The translations under genes were made by a program, and so were the position numbers. A DNA stretch of 64,000 nt from Bacillus sp. 03113 (GTDB lineage Bacteria > Bacillota > Bacilli > Bacillales > Cytobacillaceae): assembly GCF_006546985.1 (NCBI RefSeq), contig NZ_VATK01000007.1:157857-221856 (forward strand), given 5' to 3'. Positions 25,601 through 33,592 of this stretch are shown one piece after another. The notes under the pieces are model-generated. The model was not told the DNA's origin. It was given only the letters and a program-made list of their open reading frames with translations, and did no database searches. Position 1 is the first letter of the stretch, and each line of letters opens with the position of its first letter.

Positions 25601-26209
25601 ATGATGTTAACTTGTGAATCATCTAATTTAGAAGAATATTTAAAGGAACTTGATACTGTTGACTATTCAAGTTCAGTCATAAAGAAGAAAAAGCAAGAAT
25701 TATTTCATGATCAACAATCAGATATCGAAAAGACTAAAATTGCTTTTGAATTTGTAAGGGATCAAATATCACATTCATGGGATATACAAGCGCAGAGAAT
25801 AACAAAGAAAGCATCAGAGGTGCTTCAATATCAACATGGGATATGCTATGCAAAATCAAATTTGCTTGCTGCCTTACTAAGAGCTGAAGGAATTCCAACA
25901 GGCTTTTGTTATCAGCGATTAATGCTGTTCGAGACACCTGAAAAAGGTTATTGTATTCATGCGCTAAATGCTGTATTTTTAAAATCATTAAATCGTTGGA
26001 TTCGGTTGGATGCACGCGGAAATAAACCTGGAGTTAACTCAGAGTTTTCAATAAATGAAGAAAAACTGGCTTTTCATATCAAAGAGGAAATGGTTGAAAA
26101 AGACTATCCAACTATTTATGTAAAGCCAAATGAAAAGACAATGGCTGTTTTAGAGGAACAAAAGAATACAATTAACATGTATCAATATTATTTACCAGAT
26201 GATATTTAA
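25601..26209 (+). CDS. Transglutaminase-like domain protein
   Basis: A 202-residue protein with a transglutaminase-like catalytic core: Cys in YQHGICYAKSNLLAALLRAEGI, His in YCIHALNAVFL, and Asp in RWIRLDARGNK. All three members of the triad are present, so protease or amidase activity is plausible. No signal peptide is seen, so it acts in the cytoplasm. ATG with GAGGAG upstream. Single gene, sharing a bidirectional terminator with nagR. Confidence 0.85.
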   Translation: MMLTCESSNLEEYLKELDTVDYSSSVIKKKKQELFHDQQSDIEKTKIAFEFVRDQISHSWDIQAQRITKKASEVLQYQHGICYAKSNLLAALLRAEGIPTGFCYQRLMLFETPEKGYCIHALNAVFLKSLNRWIRLDARGNKPGVNSEFSINEEKLAFHIKEEMVEKDYPTIYVKPNEKTMAVLEEQKNTINMYQYYLPDDI

Positions 26210-26258
26210 GTAAGATAACAGGAACATTCTTAGAACTTTCATAAAGGAATACAAACAG

Positions 26259-26307
26259 AGACAAAAAGACTAGTGGAAGAATCCTTCGTCCATTAGTCTT
26301 TTTGTCT
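26259..26307. terminator. Bidirectional terminator
   Basis: A 19-bp stem with one G-U pair (26259-26277 with 26289-26307) has A-rich and T-rich flanks that serve both converging genes. It includes the last codons of nagR. Confidence 0.85.
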
Positions 26308-27024
26308 TTTAATATGAATAGAAAACTTGTAACGATCTGCCCTGTAGGAAGATTTTGCCACCTCTATAGGAGTGTTATTCTCTAAATAAGAATGTCGATG
26401 AAATAAAAGGATAGGTGATCCTTTAGGGATGTTCAAATGCTGAGCTTCTGCATCTGTCGCTATAGACGATTCGATTGTTTGGCTCGCATGTGCCATTTTT
26501 AATCCGGACTTCTCCTCGATATACTCATACAGAGAGTGACTGGCAATTTCGGCAGTCAAACCTTTTACTAAATTAGCAGACATATATAAGGTTTCAAAAG
26601 CCATCGGTTCTTTATCTGCAAGACGAATTCGTATGATCTCATACACAGGCTCATTTTCTTTGATTTTTAGCATACTAGCCATTTTTTTTGTTGCCGGAAT
26701 TAATTCAAAATGAAGCATTTTACTGCTCGGTGTCAGACCTCTTTTTTTCATTTCTTCGGTAAAGCTAGTTAAACCAATCAGTTCTTGTTCAAATTTCTTT
26801 TCAGCAACAAAGGTGCCTTTTCCTTTTCTTCTATAAAGATATCCATCATTCACAAGGTTCGTAAACGCTTGACGTACGGTCATTCGACTAATTTGATAGT
26901 ATTCTGAATACTCACGTTCGGAAGGAAGGATATCATTTGGCTGCAACTCACCGATTTCAATTTTCTTTTTAATCAACTCTTCAAGCTGATAATAAATCGG
27001 AAGAGGCGAGCTTTTATCAATCAT
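26293..27024 (-). CDS. nagR: GntR/HutC-family repressor of the N-acetylglucosamine genes (NagR/YvoA)
   Basis: A 243-residue regulator. The N-terminal GntR HTH (PIYYQLEELIKKKIEIGELQPNDILPSEREYSEYYQISRMTVRQAF) is followed by a UTRA effector domain (about residues 90-235, LHFELIPATKKMASMLKI...). B. subtilis NagR binds sites near nagAB and nagP and is released by glucosamine-6-phosphate or GlcNAc-6-phosphate. ATG 27024 is used since AAGGAG lies upstream; the frame start at 27048 has no site. It is third in the leftward nagA-nagB-nagR operon, 87 bp after nagB. Confidence 0.92.
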   Translation of the reverse strand: MIDKSSPLPIYYQLEELIKKKIEIGELQPNDILPSEREYSEYYQISRMTVRQAFTNLVNDGYLYRRKGKGTFVAEKKFEQELIGLTSFTEEMKKRGLTPSSKMLHFELIPATKKMASMLKIKENEPVYEIIRIRLADKEPMAFETLYMSANLVKGLTAEIASHSLYEYIEEKSGLKMAHASQTIESSIATDAEAQHLNIPKGSPILLFHRHSYLENNTPIEVAKSSYRADRYKFSIHIKRQKD

Positions 27025-27111
27025 AATTTCTCTCTCCTTAAAGGCCATATCACATTAAGAGGCGTTTCTGCCCATCTTAAGAGATCCTGAGGAAACAAAG
27101 GAGCTTAGTAT

Positions 27112-27864
27112 CTATCTTATTGTAGAGATGTTTTTTATGTGTGCTCCTGATAATGCCTTTTGATCTACAATGATTGTAACACAGGGATGCTGTTTTAAAA
27201 TAGATGCTGGAAAATCTTCACTTTCTTCACTGTTAAATAATTTATGCACTGCATCAGCTTTCTCCTCACCAGACACTAAAAGGAATATTTCTTTGCTTTT
27301 CATAATAGAAGCGATGCCCATAGTAATTGCATGCGTTGGAACTTCTTCAATTGAAGAAAAGTAACGTGCATTCGCTTTTCGGGTAGATTCGTCTAATGTA
27401 ACCACATGTGTAAGAGATTGAAAGGAAGTACCAGGCTCGTTAAATCCAATATGTCCATTTCGTCCGATTCCTAATATTTGTAAATCCACTCCGCCTTTTT
27501 CATCAATCAGTTGCTCGTAACGCTGGCACTCTAGTTCAAGATTTTTAGCTGAGCCAATCGGAAGATGAGTATGATCAACATCTATGTCAAGGTGGTGGAA
27601 TAAGGTATCATTCATATAGTAGTGATAGCTATTAGGATCAAGCTTATTAAGGCCCACATACTCGTCCAGGTTAAAAGTTGTAATGTGTTTGTAGGAGGTT
27701 CCATTCTTTTTATGGTCTTCAATCAGTATTTCATAAAGCCCTTTTGGTGTACCTCCAGTGGCTAGTCCTAGATTAAAGGACTGTTTGCTTTTAATTTTAC
27801 TGATCAGTAAATCAGCTGCTTTTTCACTCATTTCTTGATAGTCCTTTACCTGAATGATATTCAA
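27112..27864 (-). CDS. nagB: Glucosamine-6-phosphate deaminase
   Basis: A 250-residue cytoplasmic enzyme converting glucosamine-6-phosphate to fructose-6-phosphate and ammonia. The motifs fit: ATGGTPKGLYE (phosphate loop), TTFNLDEYVGL with the catalytic Asp, and GIGRNGHIGFNEPG with the active-site His. The length is close to B. subtilis NagB. The TTG start at 27864 has AGGAG upstream. It is second in the nag operon, between nagA and nagR. Confidence 0.95.
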   Translation of the reverse strand: MNIIQVKDYQEMSEKAADLLISKIKSKQSFNLGLATGGTPKGLYEILIEDHKKNGTSYKHITTFNLDEYVGLNKLDPNSYHYYMNDTLFHHLDIDVDHTHLPIGSAKNLELECQRYEQLIDEKGGVDLQILGIGRNGHIGFNEPGTSFQSLTHVVTLDESTRKANARYFSSIEEVPTHAITMGIASIMKSKEIFLLVSGEEKADAVHKLFNSEESEDFPASILKQHPCVTIIVDQKALSGAHIKNISTIR

Positions 27865-27913
27865 AATAGTTCACTCCTTTATCATGATCATTTGCTGTTC
27901 TTTCACTGTTAAA

Positions 27914-29116
27914 CTATACTTGTCGTTGCTCGCTTTTTTTATATGCAAGCTTTCCACGGCAGAAGGTCATTACGACATCGTAATTTTCATCTAAGATTAC
28001 AAAGTCAGCATCCTTTCCAACTGCAAGACTTCCTTTTCGGTCAAAGACACTAAGCTGTTTAGCAGGATTAACGGCGGCCATTTGAATGACATCCTGAAGG
28101 GTGCATTTAGAGAAAGAAAGCATATTTTTCATGGCATCCTTCATTTTTAATATACTGCCTGCCAAAGAACCATTTGCAAGAGTTGCTTTTTCTCCATTTA
28201 CAATGACTTCTTGTCCACCTAAATCATAGACTCCATTTTTTAAGCATTTTGCTCTCATAGAATCGGTTATGAGGATGACACGTTTACTCGTTTTCATTTT
28301 ATATGCAAGCTGTATCATTTCAGGCACGGCATGAATACCATCAACGATCATTTCAGCAAAAAGCTCATCTCGAAGTAATGCAGCACCTAAAATACCTGGT
28401 TCGCGATGATGAAGTCCGCGCATCCCATTATAAAGATGCGTTACTTGAGTTGCCCCTGCTTTAATGGCTTGATCGACTTCTTGATAGGTTGCATCTGTAT
28501 GTCCAATAGAAGCGACGACATTTGTGTCATGTAAATAGTTTATGAAGTCAATTCCTTCTCCCTCTTCAGGAGCTAGTGTCACTTGTTTAATGGTCCCTTT
28601 GGCTAACGATTGCCATTGTTTAAAAAGATCAATATTTGGTTCAATAATGTGGTTTGTTGGTTGTGCCCCTGCTCTTTTAGGTGAAATAAAAGGGCCTTCA
28701 AGGTGAATACCAAGTATTTCAGCTTGGCCAACTGTTTGTTTTTTAACAATATAATGAGCTGCATTTTCTAACGCATCTTCAATTGCTTTCTTTGATTGGG
28801 TCATGGTTGTGGCAAGAAAACTAGTGGTCCCTTCTTGAGGGAGGGTAGCTGTAATAATATTAAGAGCTTTTTCTGTTGCATCCATTGTATCTGCACCATT
28901 TACTCCATGAATATGCATATCGATTGCACCAGGGATTAAGTTATATGCAGGAGTAAATTTAATAATCTCTGTTTCTTCATTCTTTAGTTGATTGGAAACA
29001 TCAGTTCCAATTTCAACAATTTTTCCATTTACTATTTTTATGTATCCATTTGGGAAAACTTGATCCTCTGCGTACACATTAATATTTTTAATAATAAGTG
29101 ATTGGTTACTAGACAT
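27914..29116 (-). CDS. nagA: N-acetylglucosamine-6-phosphate deacetylase
   Basis: A 400-residue amidohydrolase removing acetate from GlcNAc-6-phosphate, the step before NagB. Visible motifs are PGAIDMHIHGVNGADTMDAT, HLEGPFISPKRAGAQ with the metal-binding Glu, SIGHTDATYQEV with the metal His, THLYNGMRGLHHREPG, and LITDSM with the catalytic Asp. ATG 29116 follows CAGGAGT; the longer frame to 29170 would cover the promoter. First gene of nagA-nagB-nagR, under a NagR-type site. Confidence 0.95.
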   Translation of the reverse strand: MSSNQSLIIKNINVYAEDQVFPNGYIKIVNGKIVEIGTDVSNQLKNEETEIIKFTPAYNLIPGAIDMHIHGVNGADTMDATEKALNIITATLPQEGTTSFLATTMTQSKKAIEDALENAAHYIVKKQTVGQAEILGIHLEGPFISPKRAGAQPTNHIIEPNIDLFKQWQSLAKGTIKQVTLAPEEGEGIDFINYLHDTNVVASIGHTDATYQEVDQAIKAGATQVTHLYNGMRGLHHREPGILGAALLRDELFAEMIVDGIHAVPEMIQLAYKMKTSKRVILITDSMRAKCLKNGVYDLGGQEVIVNGEKATLANGSLAGSILKMKDAMKNMLSFSKCTLQDVIQMAAVNPAKQLSVFDRKGSLAVGKDADFVILDENYDVVMTFCRGKLAYKKSEQRQV

Positions 29117-29172
29117 TTGGAGGACTCCTGTCTGAATAGATTCTATAAGAATAGTGTACGATATATGCAACT

Positions 29173-29187
29173 AGTTGTCTATACCAG
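29173..29187. promoter_or_regulatory. NagR/DasR-type (dre) operator upstream of nagA
   Basis: On the minus strand the site reads CTGGTATAGACAACT and matches the DasR/NagR dre core CTGGTCTAGACCACT at 13 of 15 positions. Just downstream on that strand a promoter can be read: TTGCAT, a 17-base spacer, then TATAGA. Autoregulation of the nag operon is expected. Confidence 0.65.
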
Positions 29188-29240
29188 CTGAGTAATTTTT
29201 ATTTTTTTCTGAAAATAGGAAGTAAAACATGGATGAAGTA

Positions 29241-29288
29241 ATAGCTTCCTGGTTTTTCTAACAATTTTGGAGAAGACCAGGAAGCTAT
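29241..29288 (-). terminator. Hairpin after the aldo/keto reductase gene
   Basis: ATAGCTTCCTGGT (29241-29253) pairs perfectly with ACCAGGAAGCTAT (29276-29288). The T-tract is weak. Confidence 0.6.
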
Positions 29289-29304
29289 AATCAATCATTT
29301 TGTT

Positions 29305-30207
29305 TTACGGCACTTCATGTCCCATTGAGCTGTGCAAAATATCAAACCATTGGTCAAGTGTCAGCTTAAATTTTAGCGATCGAACGGCACTGTCAATTCG
29401 ATGAGTTTTACCTGAACCGACAATTGGCATCATCTTTGCAGGGTGATTTAATAACCATGCATAAAGGACTTCATCCATACTATTAGCATCTATTTCCTCC
29501 TGCACTTTTGTTAAAGTATCACGAAGCCTAGCTGCTTTTTCATCTTGGCTCGTAAAAATTTTCCCTCCAGCAAGAGGAGACCAAATCATCGGAGCAACTC
29601 TTTTTTCCAAGCATAAATTCAAGGTCCCATCTTCAATATTTTCTAACTGATAAGCAGATACTTCTATTTGATTCGTGATCAGCGGAAAGTCTAGATAAGA
29701 CTGCAGCATATTCCATTGATGCTGTTTAAAATTGGATACCCCAAACGAACGTACTTTTCCAGATTCCTTAAGCTCAACAAATGCCTCAGCAACTTCCTCA
29801 GGATTCATAAATGGATCAGGGCGATGAATGAGTAATGTATCTATGTAGTCTGTTTGAAAATTTTTTAACGATTGTTCAACAGATAAAAGGATATGCTTTT
29901 TACTTGTATTATAATGATGAGATTGATGTGCAGGGCGGTTCGGTGAAGGTATCACTATACCGCATTTTGTGACAATTTCCATTTTATCTCGTAGTTCTGG
30001 TTTTAAAGAAAGGGCGTCTCCAAATAATTTTTCGCAAGTATATGATCCGTAAAGATCTGCGTGATCAAAGGTTGTAATCCCTTTTTCTAAACAATGCTCA
30101 ATAAGTGATAAGGTTTCCTGGTCTGAATAGTCCCAATCGGCTAAACGCCATGAGCCGTGAATGATTCGGGAAAAAGATAAATCGTTGGTAAGGCGAATTC
30201 GATCCAT
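29305..30207 (-). CDS. Aldo/keto reductase (YdhF-like)
   Basis: A 300-residue NADPH-dependent TIM-barrel oxidoreductase. The catalytic tetrad is present: Asp and Tyr in FDHADLYGSY, Lys in IVTKCGIV, and His in LLIHRPDP. The C-terminal cofactor-binding stretch is MPIVGSGKTHRIDSAV. It belongs to the same group as E. coli YdhF. The substrate is unknown. ATG 30207 has AAAGGAG eight bases upstream; the GTG at 30216 abuts that site. Single gene, not part of the nag operon. Confidence 0.92.
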   Translation of the reverse strand: MDRIRLTNDLSFSRIIHGSWRLADWDYSDQETLSLIEHCLEKGITTFDHADLYGSYTCEKLFGDALSLKPELRDKMEIVTKCGIVIPSPNRPAHQSHHYNTSKKHILLSVEQSLKNFQTDYIDTLLIHRPDPFMNPEEVAEAFVELKESGKVRSFGVSNFKQHQWNMLQSYLDFPLITNQIEVSAYQLENIEDGTLNLCLEKRVAPMIWSPLAGGKIFTSQDEKAARLRDTLTKVQEEIDANSMDEVLYAWLLNHPAKMMPIVGSGKTHRIDSAVRSLKFKLTLDQWFDILHSSMGHEVP

Positions 30208-30330
30208 TTTGAACACTCCTTTAAACTGAGTTAATACGTTTCTAGTTTAGAGGGGATGAAGCAGGAAGTCTAATTTTAAGAATTAGTGTAAGCATGAATT
30301 TTTTTTGTAGTGAGGTACCTAGCTTCAGGG

Positions 30331-30357
30331 ATGATCAGGCGCTTTTCGCTTTTCTTA
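30331..30357 (+). repeat. Partial copy (3' end) of the dispersed Bacillus repeat
   Basis: ATGATCAGGCGC...CTTTTCTTA matches the end of the full repeat at 44145-44296 read from the other strand. It is a leading fragment of the tandem array. Confidence 0.6.
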
Positions 30358-30392
30358 ATAATATCAGAATTTACATCTGAAGTTAGATTACT

Positions 30393-30547
30393 GTCTAGCT
30401 CCAGCACCCTATCGACTAGAAGTGCTTCCCTCACCTCGTCTACGATAAGTCAACATCGAATCGCTATCGCTCTTCGTGTTTCCTATATCTCACTCGATTC
30501 AGTCTAGCACTTTACGTCGATGAGCAAGGGTGCTTCCGCTTTTCTTA
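30393..30547 (+). repeat. Dispersed repeat, degenerate full copy
   Basis: It starts GTCTAGCTCCAGC, includes GATAAGTCAACATCGAATCGCT, and ends TTCCGCTTTTCTTAA. The unit is the same as in the next copy and in the inverted copy near 44.2 kb, with extra changes in its middle. No protein is encoded. Confidence 0.8.
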
Positions 30548-30550
30548 ATT

Positions 30551-30824
30551 GTCTAGCTCCAGCGCCTATCGACTAGCAAACTTCAGGTCATCTCCCTACG
30601 ATAAGTCAACATCGAATCGCTATGCTCTTCGTGTATCCTTTATCACGTTTTAACGGGCAGTAAGATATGACCTAAAAAATGTACAGTGGATAAAAAACTG
30701 CCCGTAAAAACCTGATCGGCTCAGGCTAACCATCAGGGAAAAACACCCTGATGGAAGGTTCGCCTTATCTCAGTCGAAGCCCCTCCAGTTTGTATGTCGA
30801 TGACCAAGTCGCTTCCGCTTTTCT
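30551..30824 (+). repeat. Dispersed repeat, copy split by an insertion
   Basis: The left part (30551-30644) runs from GTCTAGCTCCAGCGCCTATC to GTGTATCCTTTATC. The right part resumes at 30765 with TTATCTCAGTCGAAGCCCC. Compared with the intact copy at 44145-44296, removal of 30645-30764 plus one TTATC restores the uninterrupted unit. Confidence 0.85.
30645..30764 (+). mobile_element. 120-bp structured insertion (MITE- or REP-like) nested in the repeat
   Basis: It is flanked by TTATC on both sides (30640-30644 and 30765-30769), consistent with a 5-bp target duplication. It contains three hairpins: TTTTAACGGGCAGT/ACTGCCCGTAAAAA (30648-30661 with 30697-30710, one mismatch), CCTGA/TCAGG (30711-30725) and CCATCAGGG/CCCTGATGG (30730-30754). 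It has no coding capacity and must be mobilised in trans if it is mobile. Confidence 0.6.
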
Positions 30825-30944
30825 AATAATACACAAAAAAGTCATATTTCAAAGTGGAACTAAGAGAAAAATCACGGTATGTTTAATATAAATAAAGATG
30901 TAAAACCTGCTCGATGAAATCAACCTGAAGGATGGTGATGAAAG

Positions 30945-32732
30945 TTGATCAGTTTATTGCCAATGATGCTTGAAAGAGTAGGGATTCTCGTTGTTTTTGC
31001 CTTTTTACTATCGAGGATGAAGTCGTTTCGGGACATGATTCATTACAAGCACGGATACATTGATAAAGCATGGATGATTGTGATCTTTGGAATGTTTGGA
31101 ATCATTAGTAATTATATAGGCATTCAAATTCAAGGGGATGCTGTTCATTCACAAACGTGGCATTTTGATCTTAATGATGAAAGCGCAATCGCGAATACAC
31201 GTATATTAGGTGTAGTGATTGGAGGTCTTTTAGGTGGACCTGTTGTTGGTACAGGAGTAGGGATAATTGCAGGGGTTCATCGTTTCACTTTAGGAGGGTT
31301 TAGCTCGATAGCTTGTGGAATCTCGGCTGCTATAGCAGGTGTGTTATCAGGATTAGTCGGAAAAAGATATCGTTACCTAGGGAGTAGTGCTTTACTTTTT
31401 TCAGCTATATTCGGAATTTTAATGGAAGCGCTTCAAATGGGGATTATTTTGTTTGTAGCGAAGCCATTCTTACAAGCATTAACTCTTGTTAAAGTAATTA
31501 GTTTGCCAATGATTTTAATGAACGGTATAGGTATTTTCCTGTTTATGCTCATTATACAAACTATTTTTCAAGAGGAGGAGCGAGCGAGGGCACTTGAAAC
31601 GCATAAAGCTCTTTTTATTGCCGATCAAACACTTCCTTTTTTTCGAAAGGGTCTTAATGCTCATTCCTCAAAAGAGGCAGCTGAAATTATTTTGAAATGG
31701 ACGAATGCAGATGCCGTTTCGATCACAAATGAACAGCAAATCCTAGCGCATGCGGGAGTTGGTGCAGACCATCATATTCCATTACAGAGCTTGGCTACAA
31801 AACTAACACATACCGTATTAGAGTGTGGTCATATTATAAAGGCCAAGTCACAAGATGAGATACAATGCTCGCATCAAAACTGTCCGTTAAAGGCCGCACT
31901 TGTTATGCCTTTAAAAATACATTTTCATACGGTAGGTACATTAAAGCTTTATTTTACAGATCCAAAAAAACTTGATCAAGTAGAGGAACAGCTAGGCGAA
32001 GGGTTAGGGAAGCTTTTTTCAACTCAGCTGGAGCTAGGAGAAGCTGAACTGCAAAGTAAGCTATTGAAAGATGCTGAGATCAAGGCCTTGCAGGCACAAA
32101 TTCATCCTCATTTTTTATTTAATGCGATCAATACGATTTCTGCTTTATGTCGGACAGATTCGGAGAAAGCTAGAAGGCTGCTGTTAAAATTAAGCGTTTT
32201 TTTCAGGAGCAATTTGCAAGGTGCGCGGCATATACTTATTCCCCTTCAAAAAGAGCTTGAGCATGTAGAGGCATATCTATCATTAGAGCAAGCACGCTTT
32301 CCAAATAAGTATAAAGTATGCCTTTCGATCGAACCTTTACTTGAGCAGGTATTGATTCCTCCATTTACGCTGCAGCCTTTAGTGGAAAATGCTATACGCC
32401 ATTCCTTTTCAAAGCCTTTTGATAAGAAGAATGGGATTGTGACCGTGCGCGCCTTTAAAGAGAATGATCGAGTAGTGCTGATGGCAGAGGATAATGGGAA
32501 AGGCATCTCTTCTGAATTAGTCGATTCACTAGGGAAACAGGCTGTAACTTCAATAGAAGGGACAGGAACCGCTCTATATAACATAAAAAAGAGAATGAGT
32601 GAGATTTACGGGGAGGAAGCCTCCTTTCAGATCGAAAGTCAGTTAGGGAGTGGAACGAAGGTAATCATTCAATTGCCTCTTAATCATATAAGCTGGGGTG
32701 AACAACATGATCAAAGCGTTTGTAGTAGATGA
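30945..32732 (+). CDS. LytS-family sensor histidine kinase (5TMR type)
   Basis: A 595-residue membrane kinase. The N-terminal 5TM-5TMR_LYT domain (about residues 1-200, with GVVIGGLLGGPVVGTGVGIIAGVHRF) is followed by a GAF-like region (roughly 215-350, with several Cys/His: CGH, CSHQNCP) and a His_kinase domain with the phospho-acceptor box HPHFLFNAINTISALCR. An HATPase follows (LVENAIRHSFS, EDNGKGIS). Related kinases sense pyruvate (BtsS, PftS/LytS). The TTG start has GGTGAT upstream. It overlaps the response-regulator gene by 26 bases. Confidence 0.92.
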   Translation: MISLLPMMLERVGILVVFAFLLSRMKSFRDMIHYKHGYIDKAWMIVIFGMFGIISNYIGIQIQGDAVHSQTWHFDLNDESAIANTRILGVVIGGLLGGPVVGTGVGIIAGVHRFTLGGFSSIACGISAAIAGVLSGLVGKRYRYLGSSALLFSAIFGILMEALQMGIILFVAKPFLQALTLVKVISLPMILMNGIGIFLFMLIIQTIFQEEERARALETHKALFIADQTLPFFRKGLNAHSSKEAAEIILKWTNADAVSITNEQQILAHAGVGADHHIPLQSLATKLTHTVLECGHIIKAKSQDEIQCSHQNCPLKAALVMPLKIHFHTVGTLKLYFTDPKKLDQVEEQLGEGLGKLFSTQLELGEAELQSKLLKDAEIKALQAQIHPHFLFNAINTISALCRTDSEKARRLLLKLSVFFRSNLQGARHILIPLQKELEHVEAYLSLEQARFPNKYKVCLSIEPLLEQVLIPPFTLQPLVENAIRHSFSKPFDKKNGIVTVRAFKENDRVVLMAEDNGKGISSELVDSLGKQAVTSIEGTGTALYNIKKRMSEIYGEEASFQIESQLGSGTKVIIQLPLNHISWGEQHDQSVCSR

Positions 32733-33450
32733 TGAGCCATTAGCACGAGACGAGCTAATGTATTTGCTCCGTAGAACGAAGCTTGTGGATGTGATAGGGG
32801 AAGCAGAGGGGATAGAAGAAGCTCTTCTTTTTATCAAGGAATTGAAACCAAGCGTTGTCTTTCTTGATATTCAGCTAGCAGAGGAAAATGGATTGGAATT
32901 AGCTAAAAAAATGCTAGATTTTGAAGAAGTACCAGAGATTGTTTTTGCGACCGCTTTTGACGAATATGCGCTGAAGGCTTTTGATGTCAATGCGGTAGAT
33001 TATATATTGAAGCCTTTTGATGAGCAAAGAGTTCAGCAAACCATTGAAAAACTTGAAAAGAGACTTGAGCAAAGCGAAGACCATCAAGCTGCTGTTCAGG
33101 ATAAAGTATCAGGTTTAGATCGAACAGGAAAATTAGCGATTCATACAGAAGATCGGATCATTCTCCTGCAGGTCGAAAATATTATTTTTATCGGATCGAT
33201 GGATGGGAAAACATTCATTAAATCAATAGAGCGGGAGTACAAAGTGTCTGATCCGCTTGTTGTTATTGAACGAAAGCTAAAAAATACATCGATCGTCCGA
33301 GTACATCGCTCTTTTCTAGTTAATTTCGATGCCATAAAGGAGATACAGCCATGGTTTCATTCGACTTACAATCTGTTAATGAAGGATGGATCTAAGGTTC
33401 CTGTTAGCCGGACTTACGTAAAATTATTGAAACAGATGTTAAATATATAA
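32707..33450 (+). CDS. LytTR-family response regulator
   Basis: A 247-residue regulator. The receiver domain (residues 1-115) has the acidic pair in VDDEP, the phospho-acceptor Asp in VVFLDIQLAEENGL and Lys in ILKPFDE. After a linker it has a LytTR DNA-binding domain (RVHRSFLVNFDAIKEIQPWF...VPVSRTYVKLLKQML). ATG 32707 has GGGGTG six bases upstream, so translation starts inside the kinase gene and is coupled. The CstA-family transporter gene just downstream is the probable target. Confidence 0.92.
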   Translation: MIKAFVVDDEPLARDELMYLLRRTKLVDVIGEAEGIEEALLFIKELKPSVVFLDIQLAEENGLELAKKMLDFEEVPEIVFATAFDEYALKAFDVNAVDYILKPFDEQRVQQTIEKLEKRLEQSEDHQAAVQDKVSGLDRTGKLAIHTEDRIILLQVENIIFIGSMDGKTFIKSIEREYKVSDPLVVIERKLKNTSIVRVHRSFLVNFDAIKEIQPWFHSTYNLLMKDGSKVPVSRTYVKLLKQMLNI

Positions 33451-33461
33451 ACTGTTATATA

Positions 33462-33494
33462 AAAGTTTGTGCATTTCAAACCATTATTATGGTT
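33462..33494 (+). promoter_or_regulatory. Possible regulator site upstream of the CstA gene
   Basis: AAAGTTTGT (33462-33470) fits one LytTR half-site pattern. The inverted repeat AACCAT-N4-ATGGTT follows at 33479-33494. A second good half-site was not found, so binding by the adjacent LytTR protein is only a suggestion. Confidence 0.25.
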
Positions 33495-33592
33495 ATTCAT
33501 CTCCAAACTCTTGCATTCTACTGTGAAAATCATAGATTGCTTCTTTCATTTTGTATGATGGATTCAGACAGATTGAAGGAGGTTTATCATTA

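Larger units (their letters stand above)
30208..30944. other. Gene-free repeat tract
   Basis: This 737-bp region contains only the tandem repeat copies, the nested insertion and, after 30825, an AT-rich stretch with the promoter of the LytS-like gene. A 65-codon frame at 30310-30507 lies within repeats and is not a gene. Confidence 0.7.

Noticed and set aside
30310..30507. 65-codon plus-strand frame
   Set aside because: It lies inside the non-coding tandem repeats, has no ribosome site and encodes low-complexity Ser/Leu-rich sequence.
30709..30760. tRNA gene suggested by a cloverleaf-like fold ending in GGTTCG
   Set aside because: No acceptor stem, anticodon arm or conserved tRNA positions; the fold fits better as part of the inserted repeat element.
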